A DNA stretch of 64,000 nucleotides from Bugulina stolonifera (taxonomy: Eukaryota > Bryozoa > Gymnolaemata > Cheilostomatida > Bugulidae), in assembly GCA_935421135.1 (NCBI GenBank), contig OW285193.1, positions 13,068,099-13,132,098 on the forward strand, given 5' to 3'. The notes beneath the pieces were generated by a model. That model saw nothing but the letters and a program-made list of their open reading frames with translations, was not told the origin of the DNA and ran no database searches. The first letter of the stretch is position 1. Each line of letters begins with the position of its first letter. Both the position numbers and the translations under genes were made by a program. Below, in pieces: positions 47,208 to 60,200 of this stretch.

Positions 47208-47500
47208 CACCATATCTTATACTATACCTACATTGCACATAATTTTGCAATTCACGGTACATGTACGGCATTATAGTATATCTAATATAAATTATAATGT
47301 ATCAGTATACTGTATAATCCATTACTTAGAATATTCACTTGTAAGCACCCCAACTTTTCATCGGTGAAGCTACGTTATTTAAATTGTTCAAAGCAATATT
47401 CTGTATTTACTACTACTCACCAATAAAGAAGAACCAGAATTAAAGTAGAGAAAATAAACCAATATGGCAGTCCAAGTCCTATGCCTGGTAGGGGTAGCAT

Positions 47501-48840
47501 GTTGTTTACTCAGATTTTAGTATGTTATGCAGGTAGTGCCTGCTGACAGTTACAGTTTTTACTCCAAGACTGTTGATAACAACCAAATGTTTACGATCAC
47601 CAACTACATCTAGATGTATGTGGAGAATAATGACAATATTATATGCATTAATTGCTATTAGCAATAAGGAAGTATAGCCAGTGAGTCTAAGATATCTTCT
47701 ATCAGCATATATGATATCAGACTCAAGATCTTGAAATGTGCAACACAAGGGTTTTATCTAGAAGATCTAAGGCTATAGGCATTATTTATTCATCTATCTC
47801 CTGGTGACAAGTTTATGTCATTTTTCTGTCAACCAGGTATTAATCCTGATGCAATAGTGTCACACTAAGTGTCCACACATCCATCATGGTGTTTGGGATG
47901 GAGCTGCCAGATTTTAAACTTAACTGGTAGTTAAGAGTGATAGTGCAGTTACACTAGAGTACATACATTGTACATGTACAAAATGTATATAAGGAAACAA
48001 TGGTTGTTTCATACTAGCCTGTGGTCTTTCAAAGTTTTCAGCTAAACTCTATTCTATCTGGTATTGGTAAGCATAACATAACAGTATAAAATATAAACCT
48101 AACCTTTAAGGTAAAGGATATAAAACTTAACAGTTATATGTAACACCTGAATATGTTTTTGAGGTTGCAACGAGACCCACTTTGCTATAGTTGCACAATA
48201 TTGGTGATTAGATTTTACAACTCTAGATGTCCTAGTACTGTAGCAAACTGCATGTTTTCATCTTATGGTCATATTTAGAACAATAGGCCTATGGAAAAAA
48301 CAATATAGGTGCCTTATATTATAGTGTGGCCAGATAAAATACTGGACCTACAAAAAAAGCAGCTATTTACTGCCAGCAAATAGAAAGTCCAGAGAAATAG
48401 AAACTTGCAGATACGAATTATATAGTATGGCTAGCAGTTGCCAATGCTGCTGGTGTAGGTAATGGCTGAGTGTACATGTATAACTATTATATGTGTATAT
48501 AATTACATCATAATATGTTTATATAAGTCATTAGTAGAGTAGTATGGATAGTGTAAAAATACTATCAATATGCAAAAGAAAAATAAAATAATTATACATG
48601 TAATTGCAGAAATACAATACTGCAATAAGTGACACAGTGTCTTTGGTATAACAGTATCAATCCAGCAACACCAACAATGACTAGTGTGGCATTTGTAGGC
48701 AGTCGATATTTGAAGATAACTCCACATACTGGTAGTATTATATTATAATATAATATAATATCACTAGTATACAATATACATGTACATAATGAAATAATAC
48801 AAAGTAAGGTTATATATTTGTTAGCTTACACTGTATCTCC
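47501..48840. other. Spacer between the tandem P450 genes
   Basis: Holds the 5' flank of the P450 pseudogene and the 3' flank of the intact P450. Part of it (about 47680-47900) is similar to the 5' flank of the intact gene (around 56170-56260, both with GATGCAA-AGTGTCAC). This marks the extent of the ancestral duplicated block. No gene is supported. Confidence 0.6.
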
Positions 48841-51800
48841 TTATTTTCTTGGCACAGCAGACACCTTTAATGGCCTCTCAGTCTGTAGAAACCCTGAGAA
48901 CTTCTTGAACTTCATTTGATCCTGAGGAATAAAAAATTAAAACTGCTGGATAAACAGATTCCATCTTTCAATCACATGGGATAGCATTAATTTACTACAA
49001 CTCAATCAAGTCTAGCCTCTGAGCAATTGTGGTGTACTAATTGAGTGGGAGATATTTTATTTCCATGTGGGAAAACTCATAGACTATTGAAAGGAAGAAG
49101 GCAAATCCGAATTATTAGTAAAGCATCCCACACACTCTGTACACTGTTTTAGCATTTATTATACACATGTACCAGTAGTTTGAAACAACTTGTGTTTAAA
49201 GTTGTCTTCTCTCTTTGTAGTTGGGAATTTAAAATACAAAGAGAGAGGACAACCCACAACAGCTCCTTCATAACAGCACATACCATTTGAGGAGTATCAG
49301 AGCATTTCTCGAAAGTAAAAGCTGTGAGTAGCTTTACAGCAGCGACCTTGACCTCTAGTAAGGCTAATCTATTAGCTATACAACTTCTTCCACCTGCTCC
49401 AAATGGCAAGAATGCATACTGCTGTTCTGGAGTCTTGTTTTCTGGAGAAAATCTGAAAAGAAATAAAATACAACATAATAATGCGTGACCATGTGACCAA
49501 ATATGCCAATGATCTAGCAGCATGTCTAAATCCATAAGTGTCCAGACGGTTCCTTCCCTGAAAAGGTATCTTACCACATTTATGTACCACGTAGCTGACA
49601 GAACAACAGATATAATAATAAATTATGGAGAATATAGGCTAGAAGTGGGTTAGCTAGTAGGAACCTCAGCTACAGAACATCTAAAACTGTATCATAGAAT
49701 AGGTCACTGTTGTTCTACTAAATGTACCAAGGAAGCAAGGAGACCACATTGTAATAATATATTTTCAACACAGATGTGAAACTAGCGTAGAAAATAATAA
49801 AAGATCAACTCATCTAACCCATGAGCATTTATAGGCTATTGATTATAATTCAAAGTTGACCTCTGTCATTTATCTGAACCTGTGATCAATGGAGAAAGGA
49901 CAACTTCAAATTACATGTATTATATTATGTTGAAATCCTCTTTACATTCTACTACATAAAAATAGTGCGGACATTATTTTATACAAACTCCAGCTCCCAA
50001 ATGTTTCACCTAGGGTAAACTAGATACGAGTTAGCATAGGATGACATACAGTATGTATTATATCCATGTAATATAATATACCTTTCTGGGATGAACTGGT
50101 CAGGGTTCTCCCAGTACATAGGATTGTGGTGTACAGCATAAGGTAGAATATTCACCACTTGACCTTTTGGTAGTTTTATTCCTCTTATAGTCACGTCTTC
50201 AGCAGCTACTCTGTCCATTCTACAATATCAGCATGTAGTACATCCGTCAAGTGTATAATAGCGTATATAGATTTGTCGCAAGAGCAGATAACTAATAATA
50301 TACAATTTTACAATCGCACTAAGTCATGAAGACTCAATGATCTTCTGGACTACTTTTCATCAAATTTTTGTCTACTTAGGTAATTTCCGCACAAGTATAG
50401 ATAGATTACCATACTGCATGACGTACATAGACATTTAAAATTTATAGATAAATGCGTTACCTGAGGATAGGTGGGAACATACGGAGTGATTCGTTGACAC
50501 ACCAGTCCAGATATTCCAGTTTCTGTACTTGGTCATAAGACAGTTCACCATTTTCATTCAGCTCACATATACTTTCATACAGCTAAAATAATCAGTAAGT
50601 ATATACAGTTAGTATGTACAGTAAGTATGTACAGTAAGTAAGTACAGTAAGTATTTACAGTAAGTATTTACAGTAAGTATGTACAGGAAGTATATGCAGT
50701 TAGTATGTACAGTAAGTACGTACAGTAAGTATGTACAGCGAGTATTTACAGTAAGTATGTACAGGAAGTATATACAGTTAGTATGTAAAGTAAGTATGCA
50801 CAGTAAGTATGCACAGTAAGTATGTACAGGAAGTACGTAAAGTAAGTATGCACAGTAAGTATGTACAGTGAGTACGTACAGCTAGTATGTACAGTAAGTG
50901 CGTACAGTAAGTATGTACAGTAAGTATGTACAGTGAGTACGTACAGTAAGTATGTACAGGAAGTATGTACAGTAAGTGGAATCACATACCTTCTGCTGCA
51001 CATCTGGGCGTACTGCCATAGAGTAGAGAAAGAATTGTATAGCTGTGGCTGTGGTCTCATACCCAGCACTTATGAAGCCGGTAGCATTAGCTGACACTTC
51101 ATCTATTGTTAGACCTGAAATCAATCAAATAGTTGGTTAAATAGTGGTTCACTAATTTCGGTAAAGTAGTTCAGTAATGGTGGGGTAAAGTGGTTCAGTA
51201 ATGGTGGGGTACTACAGTGGTTCAGTAACGTATGGAAATATAGTAGTTCATTACTAACTACATTGCAGAATGATGAAGACTCTCCAAATCTAGCAGTAAA
51301 TTTAAACTCTCACCTTGAGTTGACCATTTCACTCCTCTGGTTGAAATTCTGACAGAATCAGGGTCTACATCTTCTATTTTCACCATCTTCTCGATACACA
51401 TAGATATGAAATCCTTCTGGTTCTAAAATTATTTATTAGAACATTTGCTACATGTAAATAGAGACAGTTTGATCAAGTTATATTAACTACGCAGTCAAAT
51501 TCGAGTCTGTTTTCATACCTCTGAAGTATGCATTGATATCAGGAACTCATCTGATAACTGACTAGTAAATTAGCTAGTATCAATACAATCTTGAAGAGCA
51601 TTGAGTGGATAAATACTCACAGATGTACTTCCATTCCGGTCTTGCAGAACTTTATTGATGATGTCATAAAAATAGTCCACACTCTCTTTGTCAAGGAAAC
51701 TGAACCCAAATATTTTCCGCAATAGTCTCATTAACGTAGTTGGGCAAGTAACTGCAAAGATATAAAACATTGAAATATTGTACTATCAAGCGATAATTTG

Positions 51801-54800
51801 GAATTGTCCTTTCTCTTTCTCCTGTTCCAATAAAACAAAGAGTGGATAACTCCTTCACATCTTGCCATACTGTCTCAAAATATATGTGCATTTTTATCTT
51901 CTCATCTGAGCTTAGACTTACTTGAAGCAAAAAACTAACATTAAATGGTGCCAGGAGTTTAACAATTTTACCGGTGGTGAAGTGAAAATATAACATTTTG
52001 TCACCGAAGACCATTTATTTTTTCAGTTATGAATATTTACACTTTGTAATTGAAATTGTAAAATAAACCTAAGCTGAGCAAAATTCAATTTGGCACATTG
52101 ATCGATACCTCAAAAAGAAGTATATGCAGTGCCCAGGACATTGCATTAACTCAAAATATACACTTTTGTAAATGATCTATACACTCACGTAAGCAAGTTA
52201 TGAAGAGAGCTTGTCTAATTTGTGAGTACCATTTGACTTTCTTGGGAAAACCAAAGAAAGTTCCGGCATTCTGAACAAATGGATGATTAGTGGTAGTTTG
52301 AGAATCAATATCTAGTCCAAATGCAGTGCTAGCAATCACATCCATTGTATATCCAGAAGAGTATCTATTTAGAAATAAATAAATAACAAATTAAAATTTC
52401 AACGCAGCGACCAGATAAAGATTCATAGGGAATATGATAGCCATGATGTTAAATACGCTGCAATATACATGACGATGATCACAGGTACTTATAATTGAAA
52501 ATCTGCCACTTGCAATATCAGATATTGAAAAATACAGTTTCAGAACTTTGATTTTCATTGTTGCTACATACATGTAGCATGTAAAGGTAATTTCTCAGCA
52601 ACAATCATGTATATACATTGTATAATCATGTATATATATTGTACATGTATATACGTGTATACATGTAAATAGGCAACAAGTACATATAACTTGGTACAAG
52701 CGCACTTAGGGTTACTCACTCTTTAATGATAAAGGGGGCGGAGTCAGTAGTCTTCAGATGTGTAATGAACTTGTCAGCACAGTGGTTAATCACTGGAAAC
52801 ATCTGCAACAAGAGGAGACGAATCTTGTATTGTCTTAGAAAAAGAATATTAACCACACAGTACATATTTACCAACTACAACTACAACTACAACTACATAC
52901 CTACATACCAGCAAATAATTTTTTGTCAAAATATATCATTTTACGCCAGGTATAAAATAACTTGACAAAAAATTGCAAATGCCAGTTTTCTGTAAAAGTA
53001 TCATTAACAAGTATGTTTCAGAAAGCTAAAACACAAAACCTCTACTAAACATCGAACAGTGCAGAGGAATGCTCAAGTCAGATCCGCTGTAGATGCAACA
53101 CCAATAGAGTTATGAGTAACATAACTTGACTAGTGAAAAGCCTGGTCCGGCATAGTGACTCAAGCAGTAATATACTTGACACACATTACTTGGTCATGCT
53201 ACTTGATTAAAGTTACTTGTCTAATGGTACTTGACCAATGTTACTTGAGAAGAAGCTAGTTGACCAATGTTACCTTACTTGATGTTTATACACTACACTC
53301 AGTCAGGTACATCAACCTCTATGCTAAGTGTATCTCCGCAGTTACCTGTTTTAGTTTACCAGAAGTAAAGGTCGGAGAGAGGAGTGCCCTGACGTGTTTC
53401 CAGTGGTCATCTTCAAGGATAAAGATCTGGTACTTCATTATGTTCATGTCCTCAGAAGCAAACAGATTCCGTCTGCTGGTGAAGAGAGGGAATTCTTTAA
53501 TTGTGATCTCTTTAATGAAATCAACGTCGGCGCAGTCAAGTATTGGGGTTCGACCTTGAAATGACCTGAAAAAATGATTTCCTTTATGAATTTATAAAAC
53601 AGCTTTGTAAGTATTTACAGAGTATCAGATATTGGCTCTCCACTATAATACACGACATGCACATGTTAGCTATATTTATTGTTCACCAACACCCATATTA
53701 TACGTAGACCCACACCATCTTGTTACAGTGAGCAGTAGCGGAGTAAAGTATAAGATCTAAAGGCACAGTGACCTACATATACAGTGACCTATATATACAG
53801 TGACCTACATGTACATATACAGTGACCTACATGTACAGTGACCTTCATATACAGTGACATATATATACAGTGACCTATATATACAGTGACCTACATGTAC
53901 ATAACTATACAGTGACCTACATATACATTTACACTCTTGAAAATGATGGACAATAATAGTTTCAACCCATAGATATTTTATTGGATCTAGTCTGATTTAT
54001 AAATAATAGATGGGTACATTAATAATCAACTGTAGATATTAGGTTGGTAATGCATGTCCATAAACATTCTTGGCCAGCCCCAACATCCTTACTTATTCGG
54101 AACTCAGGTCAACCTGACAGCAAATGACATGCAAATTTCAAAATGACCTTTTATCCCACATCAGTAACCATAGTGCAATACAGATAAACGAAGTACTTAA
54201 ATTTTCACCATTTTTACAAAGCAATGTATCTACATGAACATTTGAAATAACATAACAGAATTGAAAGTGGCTGACCCCCAACTCCCAACTCCAACTGGGA
54301 AAAGATGGCCTCCCACTCACTGAAATCTGGTAATGTGCCGTCACTTAGGTCCTAACATGAGGTAATGCAACTCACCCTCCCATTCTGCCGGGAAATACCT
54401 TCAGTAATTCAAGATCCGACTCTGGTACTGTCTACAAAAGAGAAATGTCACCATCTTACATATACATGTACTTGTAATTATATTATATTCCGAGACACCC
54501 ACATAGGGATAAAAATCTGCAGGATACCCTGACATGTGAAAAAATGAGTGGTAAAATCATATACTAGTAACCAGGAAATGATTCTGAATGGGATGTTCAT
54601 TACTGTTGCTACCACTCCTACTGCTACTATTATTACTCGTACTGCTACTACTCGTACTGCTACTACTCGTACTGCTACTACTCGTACTGCTACTACTCGT
54701 ACTGCTGCTACTCGTACTGTTGCTACTCGTACTGTTACTACTCGTACTGCTACTACTCCTACTGCTACTACTCCTACTGCTACTACTCCTACTGCTACTA

Positions 54801-55709
54801 CTCCTACTGCTACTACTCCTACTGCTACTACTCCTACTGCTACTACTCCTACTGCTACTACTCCTACTGCTACTACTCCTACTGCTACTACTCCTACTGC
54901 TACTACTCCTACTGCTACTACTCCTACTGCTACTACTCCTACTGCTACTACTACTCTACCAACACTCCTACTGCTACTACTACTACTACTGCTAAATATA
55001 TATTTCAAAAAATGTATCTCTGCTACCACACTTTGTATACTATGGGAATGGAACGGGTAAGGTATCACAAAACCATACTAAATACATGTTATACGCCGCT
55101 TTGATTCATGTGTCAAGTTTAATACCTAACACTACAGTGTAGATCTAGTGCTATCCATATAGCCTACACGTATCCTAGCATGGAAACATTGCTAACATGC
55201 CTCAAGTTCAGATGAAATAATGTAGAAGTTCAATGTGCAAATAAACAGGAGGTTATATTGAAATGTTCTACCAACATATTACATTAAAATTATTAATAAG
55301 CCATACTTGTCTGCAGAAATTCATGCTGTTCCCAACAAACGGAAGGAGGGGTGTTCTATGAGGGAGCCCCATCTTTTTGAAAGCGCTGAAGGTTGAAGTC
55401 CCATACCTAAAGCAAAGAGAGTGATATGTAAGTACATTCTAGGCCTACTACACCATATCTCATATTGCACATACATTGCACATAAAATAGCATTTCACCT
55501 TACCTGGACACTGTTATACATACATGTATATACAATGTAAACCATCAGTAAATTATCTAATCTGTTACTTAAAAAAATTGCATGCACTAGGACTTTTAAA
55601 TGGAGTAACATCCTGTATTTATCACTTACCAGTAAAGAAGAATCAGAATTAAAGTAGATAAAATAAACCAATATGGAAGGTCAAGTCCTACGACTGGTAG
55701 GGGTAGCAT
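48841..55709 (-). CDS. CYP3-like cytochrome P450, intact
   Basis: Thirteen exons: 55709-55630, 55406-55307, 54431-54376, 53565-53346, 52802-52720, 52364-52189, 51751-51621, 51422-51314, 51114-50990, 50582-50461, 50219-50082, 49452-49284 and 48921-48841, giving 529 residues. There is an N-terminal anchor (about 12-27) for the ER membrane, followed by a Pro-rich stretch (HRTPLLPF). DDHWKHVRALLSPTFTSGKLK is the C-helix, whose WKHVR normally contacts haem. The I-helix has AGYETT (Glu338, Thr339), the K-helix ESLR (391-394), then NPDQFIPERF and the haem loop FGAGGRSCIAN with Cys471. The residue two after the Cys is Ala where Gly is usual and where the pseudogene copy has Gly. Such enzymes are monooxygenases of xenobiotics or lipids using NADPH-P450 reductase. 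The CYP3 clan call rests on these motifs. The substrate is unknown. Confidence 0.92.
49201..49253. mobile_element. Hairpin element in the last intron of the intact P450
   Basis: Left arm GTTGTCTTCTCTCTTTGTA and right arm TACAAAGAGAGAGGACAAC form a near-perfect stem around a 15-bp loop. It is orthologous in position to 42319-42370 in the pseudogene. Confidence 0.7.
49850..49910. repeat. Hairpin repeat, degenerate copy
   Basis: Ends AAAGTTGACCTCTGTCATTT and AATGGAGAAAGGACAACTTC are imperfect inverted repeats of the GTTGTCCTCTC family. It lies in the intron between the PER and haem exons of the intact P450. Confidence 0.45.
50593..50978. repeat. 13-bp minisatellite in P450 intron 9
   Basis: Nearly 30 copies of a 13-bp unit (AGTATGTACAGTA) with many point variants. 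It starts 12 bp after the donor of the I-helix exon and fills nearly the whole intron up to the K-helix exon acceptor. It lies in the segment that is deleted from the paralogous pseudogene. Confidence 0.93.
51800..51852. repeat. Hairpin repeat, degenerate copy
   Basis: GAATTGTCCTTTCTCTTTCTCC on the left and AACAAAGAGTGGATAACTCC on the right form a weak inverted repeat with GTTGTCCTCTC-type ends. It is in intron 6 of the intact P450. Confidence 0.4.
53153..53282. repeat. Degenerate TTACTTGACCAATG repeats in intact P450 intron 4
   Basis: Diverged tandem copies of TACTTGACCAATGTTACTTG-like words, related to those at 44873-45003 in the pseudogene's equivalent intron. Confidence 0.6.
53764..53925. 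repeat. 16-bp minisatellite in P450 intron 3
   Basis: Eight to nine copies of ACAGTGACCTACATAT with 6-10 bp insertions of ACATGTAC-like sequence in two copies. Confidence 0.9.
54603..54990. repeat. 15-bp trinucleotide-like minisatellite in P450 intron 2
   Basis: About 25 copies of the 15-bp unit ACTGCTACTACTCCT (early copies CGT for CCT). All frames are open on both strands because the unit is 3n and stop-free, giving poly-Leu, TATTPTA and VAVGVV type ORFs of 130-196 codons. These are not genes: the array is inside an intron of an intact gene. Confidence 0.96.
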
Positions 55710-57222
55710 GTTGTCTCCTCAGGTTGTCAAATATGGCAGCTACTGTGTTGCTAACAACAAAGTCTTTACTACGAATGTATATGCAGTCTATAAACCAATT
55801 GCTTGGAAAATGGTTCCAAGAGAGATTGAGCTGCATTTATATAGATAATGTAGTGAATGTTATAAATTCATCAGCTTATAAGGCGATCAGGAAGGCTAGC
55901 CTGTGAACCTAAGATTATTCTTTATTCTTATTCTGAAAACTTATCTTGTCACTCCAACATACCAATAGATAAACTGCATCAGTCTGTAGCCTGAGTTACC
56001 TAAATAAAATCAATGTGCTGTTTATTGCATGACCATGACTAATGTGTACTGCTGTTAAACAGCAGTACACATTAGTCATGGTCATGCAATAAACAGCACA
56101 TTGATTTTATTTAGGTAACTCAGGCTACAGACTGATGCAGTTTATCTATTGGTATGTTGGAGTGACAAGATAAGTTTTCATCATCATTTCACTGTCAACA
56201 TGATAAGTAATCATGATGCAACAGTGTCACTTCAGGTATCCATTCACCATGCTTATAACCACTGTCATTTAACATTTTCAACTACTGTACAATTTTCAGC
56301 TAAGGTCTACTAACATTTGCATGGAAGTACCTAGATGACTTTTTTCATATTAGCCTGCAGGCCTAGTAGTTATTAGTATTCAACAAAACTCTACCCTATC
56401 AACACTAGGGCCTACCCCTACCCTTACCTACATATACATATACTACGCTTTGTTTACAATCAGTGTAGACTGTGTGTATATTATTTGGTATTGTATATAA
56501 TTTTATTGATCAGGTGAGCTTGTTTGATAGCATCAATTGAAGTAGCCATGATTACAAGTTCTAATGTCCACGTTTTTTATTGATGAACTTATATGGAGAC
56601 ATTTGATTTATGACCATATTAGGTACACAGGCAAAGGGATTACTCTAACTCCATGCAATACTGCTGGTATTACAACTTTGTACTAGTCACCATAGTAGAT
56701 TTTACCAGTTTTGAAACCGTGCTGCAATAGTAAACAAATATGTTGCGCAATCCAGTTAACCAGTATTACTTCCTAGTTACACACGCATGAAAATGTACTA
56801 TATACCTACCATGAAGCCTTCAACATAACTAAGTCATTTAATGGAGAAGAACATGGGTGTCATAATGGAGTTGAAGCCTTTGATTTTTTACCAAAGATGT
56901 AATTCTAGAAAAATAGCTTATGGAATAATGAAGGAAATTGAAGGAATAGAACAAAAATTGTTTTCAAGGCTATTAACTAATAATATGGTAAGATAAATAG
57001 TAGCAGATAATGATTGCCGAAGGCACTTGAGATTTGGGAGATGGGGTGGGGAAGTAGATCAAAACAAGACGCTTTTAGGGCCAAGTAGTTAATCCAGAAT
57101 TTATTAAAAAATTGAGAAACCTCAGTTAGACTGCACGACATTGAAATAATCAAAATTTTAAATCGGCCATAGTATAGTTCTAAAATGAGCAATGAACAAA
57201 GTCTCTCAGCACAGACATGCTG
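55710..57222. other. Spacer between the P450 and otopetrin genes
   Basis: Contains the 5' flank of the intact P450, a perfect 247-bp palindrome at 55934-56180, and the 3' flank of the otopetrin-like gene. No other gene is supported. Confidence 0.6.
55934..56180. repeat. Perfect 247-bp palindrome upstream of the intact P450
   Basis: Two 123-bp arms (55934-56056 and 56058-56180) are exact reverse complements around a single central A. Outer ends read TGAAAACTTATCTTGTC. The right-hand flank and outer end of the right arm resemble the pseudogene's 5' flank (TGACAAG-TTTATG, then CTGTCAACC and GATGCAA), so the right arm is the ancestral orientation and the left is an inverted copy. Perfect identity means a very recent event or an assembly fold-back. 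Confidence 0.95.
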
Positions 57223-60200
57223 TCAGGGGGCAGCTTCATACTGATAAAACAATGATATGCATCGCATGGCTGTGGTGAAGTGATAAAAAATAATAAATGG
57301 GTATGTCAGCCTAGCTAGGACAGCAAAAGTGGGCGTGCCATAGTAAAATTCTTCTACAAAGTAAAACTGTGATAGATTTGGAGAGTATATAAAACTACTC
57401 ACTACCCAAAGAAAGAAGTGAATGATACCTAGGAACTGTATGACTTCACTGACACGCTTGTTCCTGCAGACATCGCCGTGTGGCAGCATTTGACCGGCCT
57501 GAATTATGAACGCACTGCAGAGAAATATTTCCACCATATGAGTGCTGATATATATCAGATTAGCCCACGACGTTGACGTCACGATAGAGTTGGCACACGT
57601 TGTATCTAGCCTTAGGGCCCTAAGTGTTTGATTAGACAAACCTCGATCTAGTGTCCAAGTGTAGACCTCAGCATTGGGATGGATAACAGCAATGGATGAT
57701 ATAATGGAGAAGGATAGTAGTATCACTGAGCCAATGCAGGAAATACAATAGAAAATGTCGGTAAATCGAAAGCGTTGATAGTTTGACTTGAATTCTAGCA
57801 GTACCCTAAATCCATGTAATGTAAGAAATACATGTATGATATTAACAAAAACCAATGCAATGTTTATAAGTAAAGAGTAATGCAATAATTCCGTTATGGC
57901 AAAACCATAACTTTTACTACTATCATTGGTGTGGCAATTGTTGCCTGTGATCTCCATAACACTAACATCTTCATTATGGGACGCGACTAGAACCATCCCA
58001 ATAGAGAATATAAATATGCCGAGTAACAGACCACCGCTGCAACCAAGACCACAGTTACGTCCTCCAGGTCTTATTTGTGGAAGGTTTAGCTGTGCCTCAT
58101 GTAGCTCCTACGATTATACGAACAGACAATGTGTTACACTAAACTCATGATACATTTTAGAGTTGTGAGGTACCGATAGGGCACCATTTAAATGCTGTAT
58201 AATAGTGATGAGCCTGGGTCCCACACCCTCCAACAGAATGGGTGAGTATATTGACGATTGAATGCAGAACATGGTCAAAGAATGTGTTCCAATATAAAAA
58301 CAACATAGACTAGAAGTATGGTACTGGATTATAGCACACAGTCAACCACGAATTTCAAGTAGCCTACACCACGCTACCATAATTATCAACCTTAAACCCA
58401 GGCTAGATTTTACGTAAACTCACTGGGTAAGAAGCATAACATACATACACAATTTACATGAACTTCCTTCACTGTATAGCTTACAAGTACTTTTAAAAGT
58501 AACACAACTTGCACTGATAGAATCAGCATTATGGCACCTGTATGTATAATTGTAGTGTACTAACTGCAGATAATACTTTTTGTTCTTCTGTTATAATTAT
58601 ATGAATAATCTTATCTATCCATTTACATGGTCGCTTACAACTTATGGTGTAGAGCGCAGAGTTGTCTTCTCCCGTCCATAAATGTGTTGATTTAAAAAAC
58701 AGGGTTCTAAAGACCTCATTAGTAACAAAATTCAGTACCTTAGATTATACAATAGGTAAATACAATGTATAAATATACATATAGTACTTACATCTTTATA
58801 ACGATTCAGGTTTGCCTCATTATTATTGATAGCAGCTACAGTTGATTTCAGATTAGCTCGTAGTGTTTGCCTAACAAAAGACAGTAGAAATTAATAAAGC
58901 CCTAAATCCTATAAAACACAAGTCATGTAAGAAACCACACTGAAAATCATCAAGAGAACAATCAAAATCACACTGTAAAGCTGGGAACACACGAGAGCAT
59001 TATCAATGGTAGCAAGCACCGGACACTATAGCCTTGATGAACATACTGGGCATGCATAGAACTGTGTGATTTGGAAACTAGCAAATAATACTCCAGCTGT
59101 TACTCACTGCGTAACAATTTGCGTGTCAGTGTCTACTAAATTTGTTTACCAGTCAATCACTGGAGAGCAAATTAGTTCAATACTTCATTTGATACACGTT
59201 GAGTGTTTTGAGAAGGTTGGGATCTGGACAATACGCGAGCGTGAAATTCGCCCAAAAGCGTTCCAGTGTGTTTCCAGCTAAATAGTTTACAACTCACATT
59301 TATTAGAAAAAGATGGCCAAGACTGATTAGTGTTTGATAATAGTGTGATAATAACATGATACATTATATAATAGTCTATCGCCATCACATCATACTAACC
59401 GCTTAACTTCTATTTCTGTCCTATGAGTACCAGCGATGTTCTGTAACGCTTCATTGTTCGCTCTTTGACCTTGGAAAGGCTGGATTCGTGTCACACAGCT
59501 ATTTAACTTCTCCAATTCTTCAGCATCCTGGAGCGCCGAACTCTCGTCTTTAATAGTTGAATCCAGATTCTCCAGAGTAAGCTGTAGTGATTTACTGTAA
59601 CTACAAAACACGTAGAGTGCGCAATTAAATATGATGATACGATACGATAATATGATACTACATGTTAGGGGGTTTGGCCATTTTTTATACATTGATGTAA
59701 CTTTCTTGCTAGAAATACTTCAATGATACTACATGTATAAACAAACAACTAGTATCCTCTAGTAACTATTAAAACATAAACACAAGTACCAGGTTTTTCC
59801 AGAACACTTACTAAATAGAATACAATGGTACAATGCTTCAAATATCAAACATATTTAGGAGTTGTCCTTGTTTGTTCCTATTATTCAAAGAGGGAACAAC
59901 TCTTATATAGGCCTGTTACAGCAGATTTATATACATGTATATGCACAGTAATAAAGTAAGATATATTGTAGTTTATAGTAGAACTACATGTATGTAGAAG
60001 ACATCAAGCCCTCTAACCAGTACACATAATTGCACACCTAAACTAAATGGAGTGTATAATATAATAAAACCTTATGTTACTAAACAATGTCGCACCTTGT
60101 CAGACAATTAACAATGTGAGCAAGTAAATATAATATATTAATCTTAGCAAGTATCAGTATATCAGCTTGATTGCACATCGTGTTTATCACTACTGTAGTA

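Larger units (their letters stand above)
41793..47500 (-). pseudogene. CYP3-like cytochrome P450 lacking three internal exons
   Basis: Ten exons match the intact neighbour at 48841-55709: 47500-47421, 46894-46795, 45891-45836, 45295-45076, 44671-44589, 43939-43764, 43390-43260, 43033-42925, 42567-42399 and 41873-41793. They cover the membrane anchor (MLPLPGIGLGLPYW), helices up to the end of the H region, the haem loop (PFGAGGRSCIG) and the C-terminus. The exons for the I-helix (AGYETT), K-helix (ESLR) and the segment leading to PER are absent. The interval from 42925 to 42567 is only 357 bp and contains none of them. Exon 8 ends in phase 1 and the haem exon needs phase 2, so splicing across shifts the frame. 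Without oxygen-activation and ExxR elements it cannot be a working P450. I call it a pseudogene made by deletion, unless the assembly is wrong. All surviving exons are otherwise open with good splice sites, so the loss looks recent. Confidence 0.82.

Noticed and set aside
54478..55068. ORFs of 135-196 codons (poly-Leu, VAVGVV, TATTPTA)
   Set aside because: The 15-bp array in an intron of the intact P450 is open in all frames. It is not a gene.
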